From Halostagnicola sp. A-GB9-2 (lineage in GTDB: Archaea; Halobacteriota; Halobacteria; Halobacteriales; Natrialbaceae): 64,000 bases of DNA. The stretch is from the NCBI RefSeq assembly GCF_030068615.1, contig NZ_JASJOC010000003.1:310001-374000 (forward strand), written 5' to 3'. A program made the position numbers and the translations under genes. The notes under the pieces were generated by a model. That model did not search any database. It had not been told where the DNA came from and worked only from the letters and a program-made list of their open reading frames with translations. Positions 1 through 9,750 of this stretch are shown here, piece by piece (position 1 is the stretch's first letter; each line of letters opens with the position of its first letter).

Positions 1-1105
1 CCTCTTTCGAATTTTCGGCCAGGGACTTCACTTCGTTCGCGACGACGGCGAATCTGTCTCCCGTCTGGCCGCTATCTGCGGCTTCGATGGATGCGTTGAC
101 GGCCAGGAGGTTCGTCTGGTCGGCGATGTCGTTGATTACCTCGACGACCTCGTCGATCTCTTCGACCCCCTCTCGCAGGGCTTCGACGTCTTTTGAGACC
201 TGCTCCGTCGCTTGCTCGACGCTTTCCATGCTCTCGATCGCCTGTTCGCCGTTCTCGAGGGAATCCTCGACGAACTCGGCGCTCTCGGCGCTCGTCGAAC
301 TAACCTCTTGTGCGTTCGAGGCGACCTCCTCGACGGTCGCAGAGACCGTCGAGACCTCGCTTGTGACCGTCGAGATCGATTCGGACTGGTTCGTGGTCAT
401 GGAATCGATCTCGGTGGTCGCCTCCTGGACCGCTTCAGTTGCGTCTCGGAGTTCCGCGATCATTTCCTGAGTGTTCTGGGCGATCGATTCGCGACGTTCG
501 ATATCCTCCTCGAGGTTGGCGTAGGACTTGATGTACTGGTCGACCGCGACCTGCTGGTCTAAGTTCAGTAACTTCCCCATCGATACGATCCGCTGGACCA
601 TCGTTTCGACACCGTCTTGGACGGCACCAGCAGCAACGTCGGCATCGGGATCCGCGTTCGCGACACCGATCTCCTCGAGCACATCGGTTGCGATTCCTTC
701 GACCAGTGCCTCGAAGTACACTGTGTAGGCTCCGATGACGATACTCGGCTCGACTCCCATTTGCTCGTAGCGCTCACCGGCCTTCGCCCGCTCCTCGTAA
801 TACTGCTGACCGTACGATGCGGCCGCCATCTCGTCCACGTAGCCGTCTGTTTGCTGTCGAAGTCTCTCGGCGCCGGCCGAGTCGATGGTTCCCATCTCGA
901 TCGAGTGATCTGCGAGGGTTTGGGAGATGCGGTCGGACTCCGATCGGATAACCGACGAAATTTCCTCGAGTCGTTTTCGATCGCTCTCGTCGAATCGCGT
1001 GAACTCCTTTTGCCACGCCAGCGATTGGCCCCCGATGCCGAGTTTATCGAGTTGGTCCACCCCGGCCACAGTCCCGCCATCTGTTTGATATGAATCCTCG
1101 TTCAT
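1..1105 (-). CDS. Globin-coupled (HemAT-like) methyl-accepting transducer, partial
   Basis: This is the N-terminal part of a soluble chemotaxis transducer; its C-terminal end lies beyond the left edge. Residues about 25-190 match the sensor-globin (protoglobin) domain of HemAT proteins, with a W-x3-FT-x-FD start and a GAYTVYFE helix. A methyl-accepting coiled coil follows and reaches the conserved hairpin ([18 protein letters not shown] region) near residue 340. There are no membrane segments, so it would sense inside the cell and signal to CheA, coded just upstream on the same strand. At the position of the proximal haem histidine of HemAT (RIxxxH) this protein has Tyr113 (KAGERY), so haem binding is doubtful. 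The ATG at 1105 gives the expected domain start. Family assignment is firm; the ligand is unknown. Confidence 0.9.
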   Translation of the reverse strand, partial: MNEDSYQTDGGTVAGVDQLDKLGIGGQSLAWQKEFTRFDESDRKRLEEISSVIRSESDRISQTLADHSIEMGTIDSAGAERLRQQTDGYVDEMAAASYGQQYYEERAKAGERYEQMGVEPSIVIGAYTVYFEALVEGIATDVLEEIGVANADPDADVAAGAVQDGVETMVQRIVSMGKLLNLDQQVAVDQYIKSYANLEEDIERRESIAQNTQEMIAELRDATEAVQEATTEIDSMTTNQSESISTVTSEVSTVSATVEEVASNAQEVSSTSAESAEFVEDSLENGEQAIESMESVEQATEQVSKDVEALREGVEEIDEVVEVINDIADQTNLLAVNASIEAADSGQTGDRFAVVANEVKSLAENSKE

Positions 1106-1264
1106 GTGGGTAGTAATTGGTATATTTCCTCGCTATCGGGGTTTAGGTTTACTGGCCCCTAGCACGCTCGAGCGCCGTGCTCGTTCGCACACGGCGCTCC
1201 GAGAATTTGCACTGGGTTCCAAAAAACCGGGTCGCTCGAGAGTATCGCTTCCGTGACGAATCGG

Positions 1265-3256
1265 CTACAACGATTCGACGTCGAGGATCATCACGACATC
1301 GCCTTCCCCGAGGACGGACGCGCCGCTGATCCCCTCGGTGCTACTGAGCGAGCCGTGGAACGGTTTGATGACGACTTCCTCCTGGCCGTTCATCCCGTCA
1401 CATCGCAGTGCAACTTTTCGGATGCCGTCTTTGACCCGAACGATCAGGTCGTCGTCTTGCTTTTCGGTTTCCGGGACGTTGAGGGACTCGCCGAGATCGA
1501 TAATCGGGTAGGTCTTCGAATCGTGGCTGAGGATCTTCGAGTCGTCGAACGACTGAATGTCCAGATCAGAGATGACGGAGATGTCGTCGACGTTCTTGAT
1601 CGGGATTCCGTACGCTTCCTCGCCCGTTTCGATGAACAGCACCCGTTCGATTGCGACGCTGACGGGCAGGGTTAGCGTGACACACGTCCCCTCTCCGGGC
1701 TCGCTCTCGACGTCGATATCGCCGTCGACGCTTTGAACGACGCGATTGACGACGTCCATCCCCACGCCGCGGCCGCTGATATCGGTCACCTCGTCGTTCG
1801 TCGAGAACCCCGGATGGAAAATTAGCTCGTAGACCTCCGAGCGCTCGAGCGACTGGACTTTCGCGGGGCTCATCACGTCCTTTTCGATGGCTTTCTTGCG
1901 AAGTCGCTCCGGATCAAGACCCGCTCCGTCGTCTTCGATCGCCAGCGTCACCGTATCTCGTTCGCGCGTTCCGCGAAGCTCGATGGTCCCCCCTCTCGAT
2001 TTCCCCTTCGCTTCCCGAACATCTGGTTTCTCGATCCCGTGGTCGATCGCGTTTCGGATGAGGTGAACGAGCGGATCGCGCATCTCGTTCAAGATCGAGC
2101 GGTCCATCTCGATGTCGACGCCGGTCATCTCGAAGCTGATCTCCTTGCCCTGTTCCTGTGCGATATCCCGAACAAGCCGCGGGAAGTGGCCCGCGATGGT
2201 CCTGACGGGAACCAACCGCATCTCGAGAACGGTATCCTGAATTCTGGACGTAATCTTGTCGTGCTCGCTGAGTTCCTTTTCGACCTCGGAGACCCCCAGA
2301 TCCTCGATCGTGTTCCGGAGTTTGATCCGACTCGTGACCATCTCTTCGACCTGGTTGTACAGTTCGTCGATGGTCGTAACGTCGACCCGAATCGATTCGA
2401 TCTCCGTATCGTGGTTATCCAGAACCGATCCACCGCTTTCGTCGGCCGACGAATCGTCGTCACTGGGTTCTTCGTCCGTGAGCCCACCGCGTACGTCGTC
2501 GGTCACGTCGACGACGTCGACCGATTCCAGGTAGCGATGACCGTCGTACTCCTCGAAGATCGCATCGGCGTCAGCCGGTTTGTCCGGAGAGACGTACAAC
2601 TCGAATCCGTCGTCGAACTCGCCGGATTCGATATCGGTTATCGGTGGCTCTCCCGCGTGAACGGTGTACCCATCCTGAATGTCCCCGAGAATGAACATTG
2701 CATCGACGAGATTCGACTCCCCATCGCCGATGGCGAGATCGAGGTGAAAGACCGAATCGGCTTCGGCCGCATCCGTCTCTTCGAGCGTATCGAAGGGAAT
2801 GTCGATTGACGCCGCCCCCGGTTCAGTATCGGAGTCGGCCGCAGTTCCGGATTCGGAGTCACTGGCGACTTCCGCACCGTCGCTCCCGTCGATTTCGGCT
2901 CGGAGCTGATTGACCGTCGCGCTTGGATCCAGTTGAACCTCGCCCGATTCGTCGATCTGCGTGACCATCTCGTCGAGCGAATCGACCGCCTCGAACAGGA
3001 GGTTCATCCGATCGTTCGTCACCGCCATCTTTCCCTCACGGACTTCGTCCAAGAGATCCTCGAGCGCGTGTGCGAGATTCGACGGCGCTTCGAATCCCAT
3101 CGCCCCGAAGTTCCCTTTGAGGTTGTGACTCACCCTGAATACCGCATCGATGGCTTCTGCATCACTCGGATTGTCCTCGAGAGCCAACAGCGAGTTATTG
3201 AGTTGGAGAAGGTCGTCCTGACTTTCGCGAATGAATGTATCAAAAACGTCACTCAT
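1265..3256 (-). CDS. cheA: Chemotaxis histidine kinase CheA
   Basis: CheA autophosphorylates and passes phosphate to CheY and CheB under the control of transducers coupled by CheW. The 663-residue protein has the full domain order. An HPt domain carries the phosphoryl-accepting His44 in SHNLKGNFGAMGF. An acidic linker and a response-regulator-binding region cover about 130-270, and dimerisation helices about 290-355. The HATPase domain shows LIRNAIDHGIE (N box), DDGAGLD (G1) and GRGVGMDVV (G2). A C-terminal CheW-like P5 domain runs from about 530 to the end. The gene follows the 400-bp divergent spacer shared with the ParA-CheW-CheB operon, and the transducer gene lies 160 bp downstream. Confidence 0.97.
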   Translation of the reverse strand: MSDVFDTFIRESQDDLLQLNNSLLALEDNPSDAEAIDAVFRVSHNLKGNFGAMGFEAPSNLAHALEDLLDEVREGKMAVTNDRMNLLFEAVDSLDEMVTQIDESGEVQLDPSATVNQLRAEIDGSDGAEVASDSESGTAADSDTEPGAASIDIPFDTLEETDAAEADSVFHLDLAIGDGESNLVDAMFILGDIQDGYTVHAGEPPITDIESGEFDDGFELYVSPDKPADADAIFEEYDGHRYLESVDVVDVTDDVRGGLTDEEPSDDDSSADESGGSVLDNHDTEIESIRVDVTTIDELYNQVEEMVTSRIKLRNTIEDLGVSEVEKELSEHDKITSRIQDTVLEMRLVPVRTIAGHFPRLVRDIAQEQGKEISFEMTGVDIEMDRSILNEMRDPLVHLIRNAIDHGIEKPDVREAKGKSRGGTIELRGTRERDTVTLAIEDDGAGLDPERLRKKAIEKDVMSPAKVQSLERSEVYELIFHPGFSTNDEVTDISGRGVGMDVVNRVVQSVDGDIDVESEPGEGTCVTLTLPVSVAIERVLFIETGEEAYGIPIKNVDDISVISDLDIQSFDDSKILSHDSKTYPIIDLGESLNVPETEKQDDDLIVRVKDGIRKVALRCDGMNGQEEVVIKPFHGSLSSTEGISGASVLGEGDVVMILDVESL

Positions 3257-3657
3257 ACCTTGATACGTAGTACGTTGAATACCAATGATTTAGGCTTGTT
3301 GGCTGAATTACCAGATCAATGGGGTTTCGGTATCGGTTGCTCACGCTCGTTACAGGACCTGACAATCCGCCTCTGGAGCCAATTGCGGTGTCGTTTCTAT
3401 CCACGACTCGTCAGATGAATTGAACAATATTGAACTGGAGTCTGACTTCGAACTTCCGTCTCCGCGGAACGCTCAGGTATCCTCTACAGAGGGGGCCAGA
3501 ACAGTTATCCGGATTGCGTTTGACAGTTCTCGTGTAACAGTACACGAACTTCGTATTACGGAGGGAATACAAATAGCAGTGTCCGAGGGAGTCGGTTTAT
3601 GACGAACCACTATAACAGTACGATTCTATCACGCAACCAGATGGGGGAAATGTCAGG
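3257..3657. promoter_or_regulatory. Divergent promoter region between cheA and the parA-cheW-cheB operon
   Basis: This 401-bp spacer has no convincing gene. It is more AT-rich than the flanking genes and contains a TATA-like CACTATAACA near 3606, about 45 bp before the ParA start. A short open frame at 3420-3602 lacks family features and is probably noise. Confidence 0.5.
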
Positions 3658-4557
3658 ATGACTATGGACGACGAGACGCCGGAGGTGATCGCCGTGTCGC
3701 TCCAGAAGGGCGGGACCGGAAAAACGTTCACCGCCATGAATCTCGCAGGGGGGCTATCAGCGCGCGGGTTCGACGTTCTTTTGGTCGATTTCGACCCGCA
3801 GGGAACGCTGACGGCGAACCTCGGCAAACGCGAGCAGTACTTCGATCTCGATACGCTCTCGCTGGATGAGGTATTACTCGACCCCTCGAAGTGGGATCAA
3901 GTCACCGAACTGGTAGAAACCGATCACGAGGAGTTCGACCTGATTCCAGCGAACCAATCGTACAACGGGAACAAAACGCCACTCGACGCGGCTGACGCCG
4001 GTGAGAATCGTTTCGGACGTCTTCTCGATCAGTTCGAGGATGACTACCACTATATTATCTGTGACTGTCCGCCGGATTTCTCCCCGTACGCGAAGAACGC
4101 GGTTACGGCCGGCGAGAAGATCGTCATCCCAATGATTCCGGAGACGGAAATGCCCCACTCCGTCGACCTGCTTTTCGATCAGTACGACGTCCTCGAGATG
4201 ATGCACGATCTCGATATCGAGTATCTCGCTTCGGTGATGACGGTCAACTCGACGAAGATGACCAACGAACACCAGCGGATCGTCTCCTGGTTCGAGGAGA
4301 CCTTCGCGGAGAAAGGCGTCGTCACGGACCACCGGGCCGCTTTCGCGAGAGCGAAAAAGAACCAGCAGTCGCTCTATGCCTACGAGGAGTCCTTATCCAA
4401 CGCGGAACTCGAAACCTACGACAGGCTCGTCCAACTCGTTATGGCACAAACGGACCCGCCGACGCTCGGAATCGATGTCGAGGCGGCGAAACAGCTCTCG
4501 ATCGACGGCATCCGCCGTCGTCGAGAACGGAACCACGAACAGGAGGTAAACGCATGA
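3658..4557 (+). CDS. ParA/Soj-family ATPase in the chemotaxis operon
   Basis: This is a P-loop ATPase of the ParA/MinD type. The deviant Walker A motif QKGGTGKT is at about residues 15-22, FDPQGTLTAN follows, and the Walker B-like segment IICDCPPDF is near residue 140. The length of 299 aa is normal for a stand-alone ParA. The gene overlaps the next one (CheW) by four bases (ATGA), so the two are probably translationally coupled. In bacteria, ParA homologues coded inside che clusters (ParC type) position chemoreceptor arrays. The same role is a reasonable inference here, but the sequence does not prove it, and no ParB partner is visible. A second ATG six bases downstream is an alternative start. 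Confidence 0.88.
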   Translation: MTMDDETPEVIAVSLQKGGTGKTFTAMNLAGGLSARGFDVLLVDFDPQGTLTANLGKREQYFDLDTLSLDEVLLDPSKWDQVTELVETDHEEFDLIPANQSYNGNKTPLDAADAGENRFGRLLDQFEDDYHYIICDCPPDFSPYAKNAVTAGEKIVIPMIPETEMPHSVDLLFDQYDVLEMMHDLDIEYLASVMTVNSTKMTNEHQRIVSWFEETFAEKGVVTDHRAAFARAKKNQQSLYAYEESLSNAELETYDRLVQLVMAQTDPPTLGIDVEAAKQLSIDGIRRRRERNHEQEVNA

Positions 4558-5531
4558 GCGAAGACCCATCAGATCCAGACGACGAGTTCGAGGATCAGCT
4601 CTCCGACGTTGGCTCTCGAACTCGAGAGAAGCTTTCGGCGGAAGAACAGAAGAAGGCCGAGAAACTCGGCGTCTCTCCGAGCGCGTCGACGACACCGTCA
4701 TCCGATGAAGAATCCAGCGAAGCCGCCGGAACCGACGACGGATCCACCGCTGGTGCCGGTACGGATTCTACCACCGGTGACGACGATTCGACCGAGCAAT
4801 CCCCTCCGTCATCGGGCGGATCCGTGGATACCGGCTCCGATTCGGGGACGGTATACGAATACAACGACATGAATTCGGAACTCGAACACGAACCTGAGGC
4901 ATCTCTCGACGATCAACAGCCGGCGGCCGAACCGGGCACTGACGAACCCGCCAGCGGACCGACGGCCGGGCTAGGCAGTGTCGCTACCGGCGAACGAATG
5001 GCCGTCACCAAAACGGAAATCGACTTCGTGACGGGCGACGAGGCCGAAACGAAAGAAACGGAGAAGACGAAGCTGCTGTACTTCGAACTCAACGACGAAT
5101 TGTTCGCCGCTCCGCTCGAGAGCATTAGCTCCGTCGAGGAGCTGTCGGGATTGACTCGCTACCCGCGTTCACCGGCACCGATCGACGGTGTAACGGATAT
5201 GCGAGGGAAGATCATCGCCGTCCTAAACCCGAAAGTGATCGTCGATCTTTCAAACGCGAGCCACGAAGACGGCGCGGGCGGGGACTACATTATTGTCCAG
5301 GAGGAAATCGAAGACGAACATCGACTCGGGGTTCGCGTCGACGACATCAGCCACGTCGAATCGGCGGCCGAATCGGATATCACCCCGATCTACGATATCT
5401 CGGAGATGGACCTCGTAACAATCGACGAATCGTATCTCGAGGGAATCATCCATGGCTATCGCGCCGACGAGCAAGCTCAGGTGCCTCTGGTTGATTTTTC
5501 GGCACTGATGGAAACACTGAAAGAGTATTAG
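4554..5531 (+). CDS. cheW: CheW coupling protein with long disordered N-terminus
   Basis: CheW links transducers to CheA. The C-terminal part (about residues 172-325) is a typical CheW domain: it begins KLLYFELNDELFAAPLESI and continues with RYPRSPAPIDGVTDMRGKIIAVLNPK. The first 170 residues are Ser/Thr/Asp/Glu/Gly-rich, without predicted structure, and are absent from ordinary CheW proteins of about 150 aa. The gene overlaps the ParA gene by 4 bp and lies 24 bp before cheB, so the three form one operon. The acidic tail may contact the ParA ATPase or space the array; that is inference. Confidence 0.92.
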   Translation: MSEDPSDPDDEFEDQLSDVGSRTREKLSAEEQKKAEKLGVSPSASTTPSSDEESSEAAGTDDGSTAGAGTDSTTGDDDSTEQSPPSSGGSVDTGSDSGTVYEYNDMNSELEHEPEASLDDQQPAAEPGTDEPASGPTAGLGSVATGERMAVTKTEIDFVTGDEAETKETEKTKLLYFELNDELFAAPLESISSVEELSGLTRYPRSPAPIDGVTDMRGKIIAVLNPKVIVDLSNASHEDGAGGDYIIVQEEIEDEHRLGVRVDDISHVESAAESDITPIYDISEMDLVTIDESYLEGIIHGYRADEQAQVPLVDFSALMETLKEY

Positions 5532-5555
5532 TACCCGCCCTGATACGTTATTTAT

Positions 5556-6698
5556 ATGGTTACTGTTGGAATCGTGGATGACTCGGCATTCATGCGGAAT
5601 ATTCTCACCGAGATTCTCGAACAACGCGGACACGACGTCGTCGGGGAGGCGAGCGACGGTGAATCCGCCGTCGAACTCGTCGAATCGACCGATGTCGAAG
5701 TCATCACGATGGATATCTCGATGCCGGGACAGGGGGGCCACTGGGCGGTCGATAAGATCATGGAACGCCATCCGGTTCCGATCGTCGTCCTGAGCGCCCA
5801 CGTCCACGAGGACGCCGACGAGGCGCTCGAGTTGATGGAACGTGGTGTCGTCGATATCATTCGAAAGCCCGGCGGAAAGGAGCGATCGGTTTCCCTCTGG
5901 GACCGGGCCGACGAAGTCGTCGAGCGGATCGCCGGCGCATCGCAGTCCAGTTCTCGAGCGAGTTCGTCGATGTCGACGTCGGCCGGGTCGGCTCGAGGGT
6001 CGAACGCCGAGACCGGAACGAGCACCCGTTCATCGGCGTCGACCGCGTCGGATCGCTCGTCGATCGGATCCTCGACGCGAGCGAGTTCGTCATCCACGAC
6101 CGCCGTCGACTCCACGCGAACGACGACGTTACTCATCGGGTCCTCGACAGGCGGCCCCGAGACGGTGGAAACGCTGCTTGCGAATCTCCCGACCGGGCTC
6201 GATCTCCGCGTCATCGTCGTCCAGCACATGACGGATGCCCTGACCGGTTCGTTCGCGGACCGCCTCGACGCGGCGACGGAGTTTGAGTTTCGCGAGGCCG
6301 GTGCCGACGAGACGATTACGGCCGGCGAGGCCGTCCTCGCGAAGGGGGGGTACCACCTCGAGGTGACGGGGTATCGACGGGGGAGAATCGACATCGATCT
6401 CTCGAAAGCGCCGAAAATAAACAACGTCAGGCCGGCCGTCGACGCCATGATGCGGACGGCGGCGGACGTCATCGACGATCACGTGATCGGCGTTATTCTG
6501 ACCGGAATGGGACAGGACGGAGCGGTTGGAATCCAGTCGGTCGCGGACGCTGGCGGTCGAACGATCGCACAGGACGAGGAAACGTCTCGAATCTTCGGAA
6601 TGCCCAAAGCGGCGATCGAAACCGGCTCGATCGAACAGGTTCTCGCGATCGAGGATATTCCGGAGGCAATCGTCGATCTCTGTACTGACGAGAACTGA
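5556..6698 (+). CDS. cheB: Chemotaxis protein-glutamate methylesterase CheB
   Basis: CheB removes methyl groups from (and deamidates) transducer glutamates during adaptation. The N-terminal receiver domain has the acidic pair D8/D9, phosphorylation site D53 (ITMDISMPG) and the distal Lys in IIRKPGG. A Ser/Thr-rich linker spans about 125-185. The methylesterase domain shows the catalytic Ser in GSSTGGPETV, His in VVQHM and Asp in GMGQDGAVG. At 380 aa it has normal length. It is the last gene of the ParA-CheW-CheB operon, and an inverted-repeat element starts at its stop codon. Confidence 0.97.
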   Translation: MVTVGIVDDSAFMRNILTEILEQRGHDVVGEASDGESAVELVESTDVEVITMDISMPGQGGHWAVDKIMERHPVPIVVLSAHVHEDADEALELMERGVVDIIRKPGGKERSVSLWDRADEVVERIAGASQSSSRASSSMSTSAGSARGSNAETGTSTRSSASTASDRSSIGSSTRASSSSTTAVDSTRTTTLLIGSSTGGPETVETLLANLPTGLDLRVIVVQHMTDALTGSFADRLDAATEFEFREAGADETITAGEAVLAKGGYHLEVTGYRRGRIDIDLSKAPKINNVRPAVDAMMRTAADVIDDHVIGVILTGMGQDGAVGIQSVADAGGRTIAQDEETSRIFGMPKAAIETGSIEQVLAIEDIPEAIVDLCTDEN

Positions 6699-6780
6699 TA
6701 CTGTCAACTGTACGTCGTTCACATTTTCGTCGCCTGGGGGGAGGGTGCGAGAATCTTCACAGAGGTACAACTGACAGTAT
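6698..6780. repeat. Inverted repeat, 16-bp arms, 83 bp overall (terminator or small MITE)
   Basis: The left arm ATACTGTCAACTGTAC (6698-6713) pairs with the right arm GTACAACTGACAGTAT (6765-6780) at 14 of 16 positions. It begins at the last base of the cheB stop codon. It could be a bidirectional terminator between cheB and the convergent cheW, or a remnant of a small inverted-repeat element. The core TACTGTCAACT recurs at 45090, at the edge of a gene remnant. Confidence 0.6.
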
Positions 6781-6938
6781 AAGTCGAGCAATACTCTCGA
6801 GCAATCTCTTTTGAGAAGTTCTGTCGACGAGTGAATCTGAATCGTGACGGAGCCGGTTGGAGAGTCTCGTTTCGGTGCGTCCGAAACTGACGCAAAATCG
6901 ATATCGTTCGGTCTGCTATCGCCGTGGCTCGGTCGTCC

Positions 6939-7403
6939 TTAAATACGCATCTGGGCCGGATCGAGCCAGATGACGAAGTCCTCGTCCTGTCGAATAACAC
7001 CCTCGACGCCGGGTGCGTCTCCCCCCGCTTCCACGTCGTTCGGGGCAAACGAGTGAACTCCTCTGACGCCGTCGACAAGCCATCCGAGGCGGCTGTCTGC
7101 ACCGTCTTTTCGCTTGAAAACGATCAGCTTTTCGTCGTTGTAGGTGTCCCCAACGTCGAGTAACTGTTTGAGATTCACTACCTTTACCGCCTCGTCTCTC
7201 AGGTTGAGGACCCCCTCGATGTGCGATGGCGTACTCGGAAGGGAAGTCAACTCACCGCAGTTGACGATCTCCGCGATATACCCGATTTCGACGCAAAACC
7301 CGTCAGTACCGAGTTCGAACTCCAGTACCTCTACCGTTTCCTGGTCGTCCGACTCCTCGATACCTTCTCCAACGCCGTCTTGATCGTACTCTTGTGCTGC
7401 CAT
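6939..7403 (-). CDS. cheW: CheW coupling protein (second copy, short form)
   Basis: This 154-residue CheW has the compact family length. An acidic 25-residue start leads into VEVLEFELGTDGFCVEIGYIAEIV and then SLPSTPSHIEGVLNLRDEAVKVVNLKQLL, both typical of CheW folds. Its CheW domain is clearly diverged from that of the long copy at 4554, so the two may serve different transducers. It converges on cheB and is divergent to cheD. Confidence 0.93.
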   Translation of the reverse strand: MAAQEYDQDGVGEGIEESDDQETVEVLEFELGTDGFCVEIGYIAEIVNCGELTSLPSTPSHIEGVLNLRDEAVKVVNLKQLLDVGDTYNDEKLIVFKRKDGADSRLGWLVDGVRGVHSFAPNDVEAGGDAPGVEGVIRQDEDFVIWLDPAQMRI

Positions 7404-7638
7404 ACGTTACATTCGCCCCCGATTTCAACCGCTGTTGAAACCGTTCTCGTCTCGAACTGTTTCCGAGACACCTACTTAATTCTCGCGGCCCCGCCGTGAC
7501 TCATGGGGCCGTTCTCGAGGGTCCGATCGGCGCAGGCATGGATATGTGTCAGAAGAATGGCCAGAGTCCTTTTGCCGGCTGGCAACAAGAATTCACTACT
7601 ACTCGCCGCTCGGTCACACGTCCAGAAATACGATTCAT

Positions 7639-8370
7639 ATGACTGATAATTTTGTTGATGGGTTTGGTACGTCGGAATCGCGCGAAGGGCGCGTCAGTCA
7701 AACGGGTGCGACTCTGTCCCGATCACCGTCGAACGATCGGTCGAGCGCGAGTCGATCGTTCGAGTCGAGGAAACCCGCCTCGAGACGGGTGACACCGCAG
7801 GCGGACGACCCGGTAACGATCCATCAGGCGGCACGGGTCGAAGCTCCCGCCGTGGTTCCCGGTCCGGATGAAAGCGTCGCGAAATCGGCGTTCAAAGTCG
7901 GCATCGCCGAGTACGCACTGACGGCCCAAAGCGAGTACCGGTCGCTTCGCTCGAGCGGGTTCGGATCGTGCATCGGTGTCGTTGTTCATGACGAATCGGC
8001 GGCCGTCACCGGACTGTTGCACTTTATGCTCCCATCGGTCGAGAAAATCTCCAATTCGGGTCCGAATCCGGCGAAGTTCGGAGATTCGGGCATCGAAGCG
8101 ATGATTGACTCGATCAAGAAGGTCGGCGGTGCGGTTTCGACGATGGAAGCCAAACTCGCGGGCGGTGCGAAGATGATGGATTTCGAGAAAAACGGTCAGT
8201 CGATCGGGAAACAGAACCTCATCGCCGCACGGACCGCGCTCGAGGCTCGTGCAATACCGATCACGTCGACGGATACTGGTGGTGCGATCGGACGATCGAT
8301 AACCGTTGATACGGGAACCGGTTCGGTTTCGATTCAGCGGTCTGACGGATCCGAGCTGGTTATTTAACAT
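7639..8370 (+). CDS. cheD: Chemoreceptor glutamine deamidase CheD
   Basis: CheD deamidates specific glutamines in transducers and often works with CheC. The conserved core starts near residue 85 (FKVGIAEYAL) and contains the catalytic Cys111 in GFGSCIGVVVHD and His128 in GLLHFMLP. A GGA(K)MM motif and a GGxxGRS segment near the end are also family marks. An N-terminal extension of about 80 residues rich in Ser and Arg is unusual, since most CheD proteins have about 160 aa. The ATG at 7639 is chosen; an upstream ATG at 7546 gives a less acidic extra stretch without family support. Confidence 0.92.
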
Positions 8371-8648
8371 ATACTGCCGCTTCCCGTCTTCTTAGACCGT
8401 ACCGACCTTGTTCGCACTCTCTTCACGAACCGTCTTCACATTATTATGGTGGTCAAGAACACTTAAATTATCAAAAGATACGATGGTCAGTTCCCTGTCG
8501 TTTATAATGAGGCCGTTCCTCGAACTCAGTAGTCGTGGTTACGTTCCAATCCTGACTGCCATCGGCGATGTGTGGTCGGTGGTGGATTGACCGAACCACG
8601 GAACCCCCACAATGGTGATCGAGAATGCGTGAGGAACCACCTGATAGC

Positions 8649-9122
8649 ATGTCCCTTTTCGCAAAATTATCGAGAGTGATTGCTACGAACAAGACGTCGG
8701 AATCGCACGAAACACCACTGAACGAACCCGAAGAGCCCGTCGATGTCGAGCACGAATTCGAGGAACTGATGGCGCAAGTCGACGACGTGCTCCAGACCGA
8801 TGGCGTCCACTTCGAGGACGCGATGATCAAAGAGAACCTCGATGACATCTTGCTCATGCTCATTTCGTTACATGGTGAAACACACGGGAAGGAGCTCCTT
8901 TCGGATCTGGATTCGTTGTTCGAGACGGAACTGAGTCCCGGAACCGTCTATCCGCGGCTGCACGACCTCGAGGACGAAGAGATCCTCTCGATGCACTCGA
9001 AAATTCGAACGAAGGAGTACGCAATCGCGGACGACGACCACGTTCGGTCGAGCGTCGAGGAAACGATGGTCCAGCATCTGGCGTTCGGGCTGCTGTTGTA
9101 CGCGTTTCTCTATCGACTCTAA
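8649..9122 (+). CDS. PadR-family winged-helix regulator
   Basis: The C-terminal half has the PadR winged-helix pattern: ILLMLISLHGETHGKELL, then LSPGTVYPRLHDLEDEEIL, then a wing and TKEYAIADD. The protein is 157 aa from the ATG at 8649; an ATG at 8625 would add eight residues. The N-terminal 55 residues are acidic and have no known domain, and the protein ends in a hydrophobic LAFGLLLYAFLYRL segment. It sits 250 bp after cheD and may regulate motility or taxis genes, which is inference from position only. Confidence 0.8.
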   Translation: MSLFAKLSRVIATNKTSESHETPLNEPEEPVDVEHEFEELMAQVDDVLQTDGVHFEDAMIKENLDDILLMLISLHGETHGKELLSDLDSLFETELSPGTVYPRLHDLEDEEILSMHSKIRTKEYAIADDDHVRSSVEETMVQHLAFGLLLYAFLYRL

Positions 9123-9293
9123 TTCGACCGGCCGTGGTCGTCGATGGCACGCGTATACGCTCTCGAGCCACCGCTCTTGAATTTCTCGCCGCTCTCGAGG
9201 CCAAAACCACCGTGCGTAACAGACCGATCACCGGCGAGAATAGAGCGCTCGTCACCGCACCGGTGCAACCGAGTTACACGGTTCAGCGAGCCG

Positions 9294-9731
9294 CTACGAC
9301 TCTTCGATATCGTTCGCGATATCGGACAGGCTGCTCTTTGGCGGCTCCGAGGCGTCGTAGTAGTTCGTTTCGCCGGGGCTTCGAAGGCCGTAGGCGAACC
9401 CGGGTTCGATGATGTCGATGAGGATCGACCCGCCGTCTCGAACCGTGTGGTCGCCACACCAGTCGGGCAAAATGTCGGTTCCCTCGCGCGGATCGCGAGC
9501 GCCCTCCGCCGTCTCGTAGATGCCCTCGATCGTAAGTTCGTCTCCGGTGAGCGCTCGTTCGATCTGTGCGAAACGTTCGGTTCCCTCGATCGTGATTCGG
9601 ACCAGTTCGTCGACCGAAAAGCCGTCGCTCTCCTCGCCCGGTATCTCCAATCTGACACCCGTTGTCGTCTCCGAAAGCGTCGCTCTGACGGTACGAATCG
9701 ACGGGTGATCACTCGAAAGTCGATCTGCCAT
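9294..9731 (-). CDS. Conserved haloarchaeal protein of unknown function
   Basis: This 145-aa acidic protein is read from ATG 9731 (MADRLSSDHPSIRT). It has beta-rich segments such as TVRATLSETTTGVRLEIPG and FSVDELVRITIEGTERFAQI, then a central WCGDHTVRDGGSILIDIIEPG. I cannot name its family with confidence. It lies 20 bp downstream of the S6e gene on the same strand and is probably cotranscribed with it. Confidence 0.72.
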   Translation of the reverse strand: MADRLSSDHPSIRTVRATLSETTTGVRLEIPGEESDGFSVDELVRITIEGTERFAQIERALTGDELTIEGIYETAEGARDPREGTDILPDWCGDHTVRDGGSILIDIIEPGFAYGLRSPGETNYYDASEPPKSSLSDIANDIEES

Positions 9732-9750
9732 AAAACTGGATGTGCTGTCG

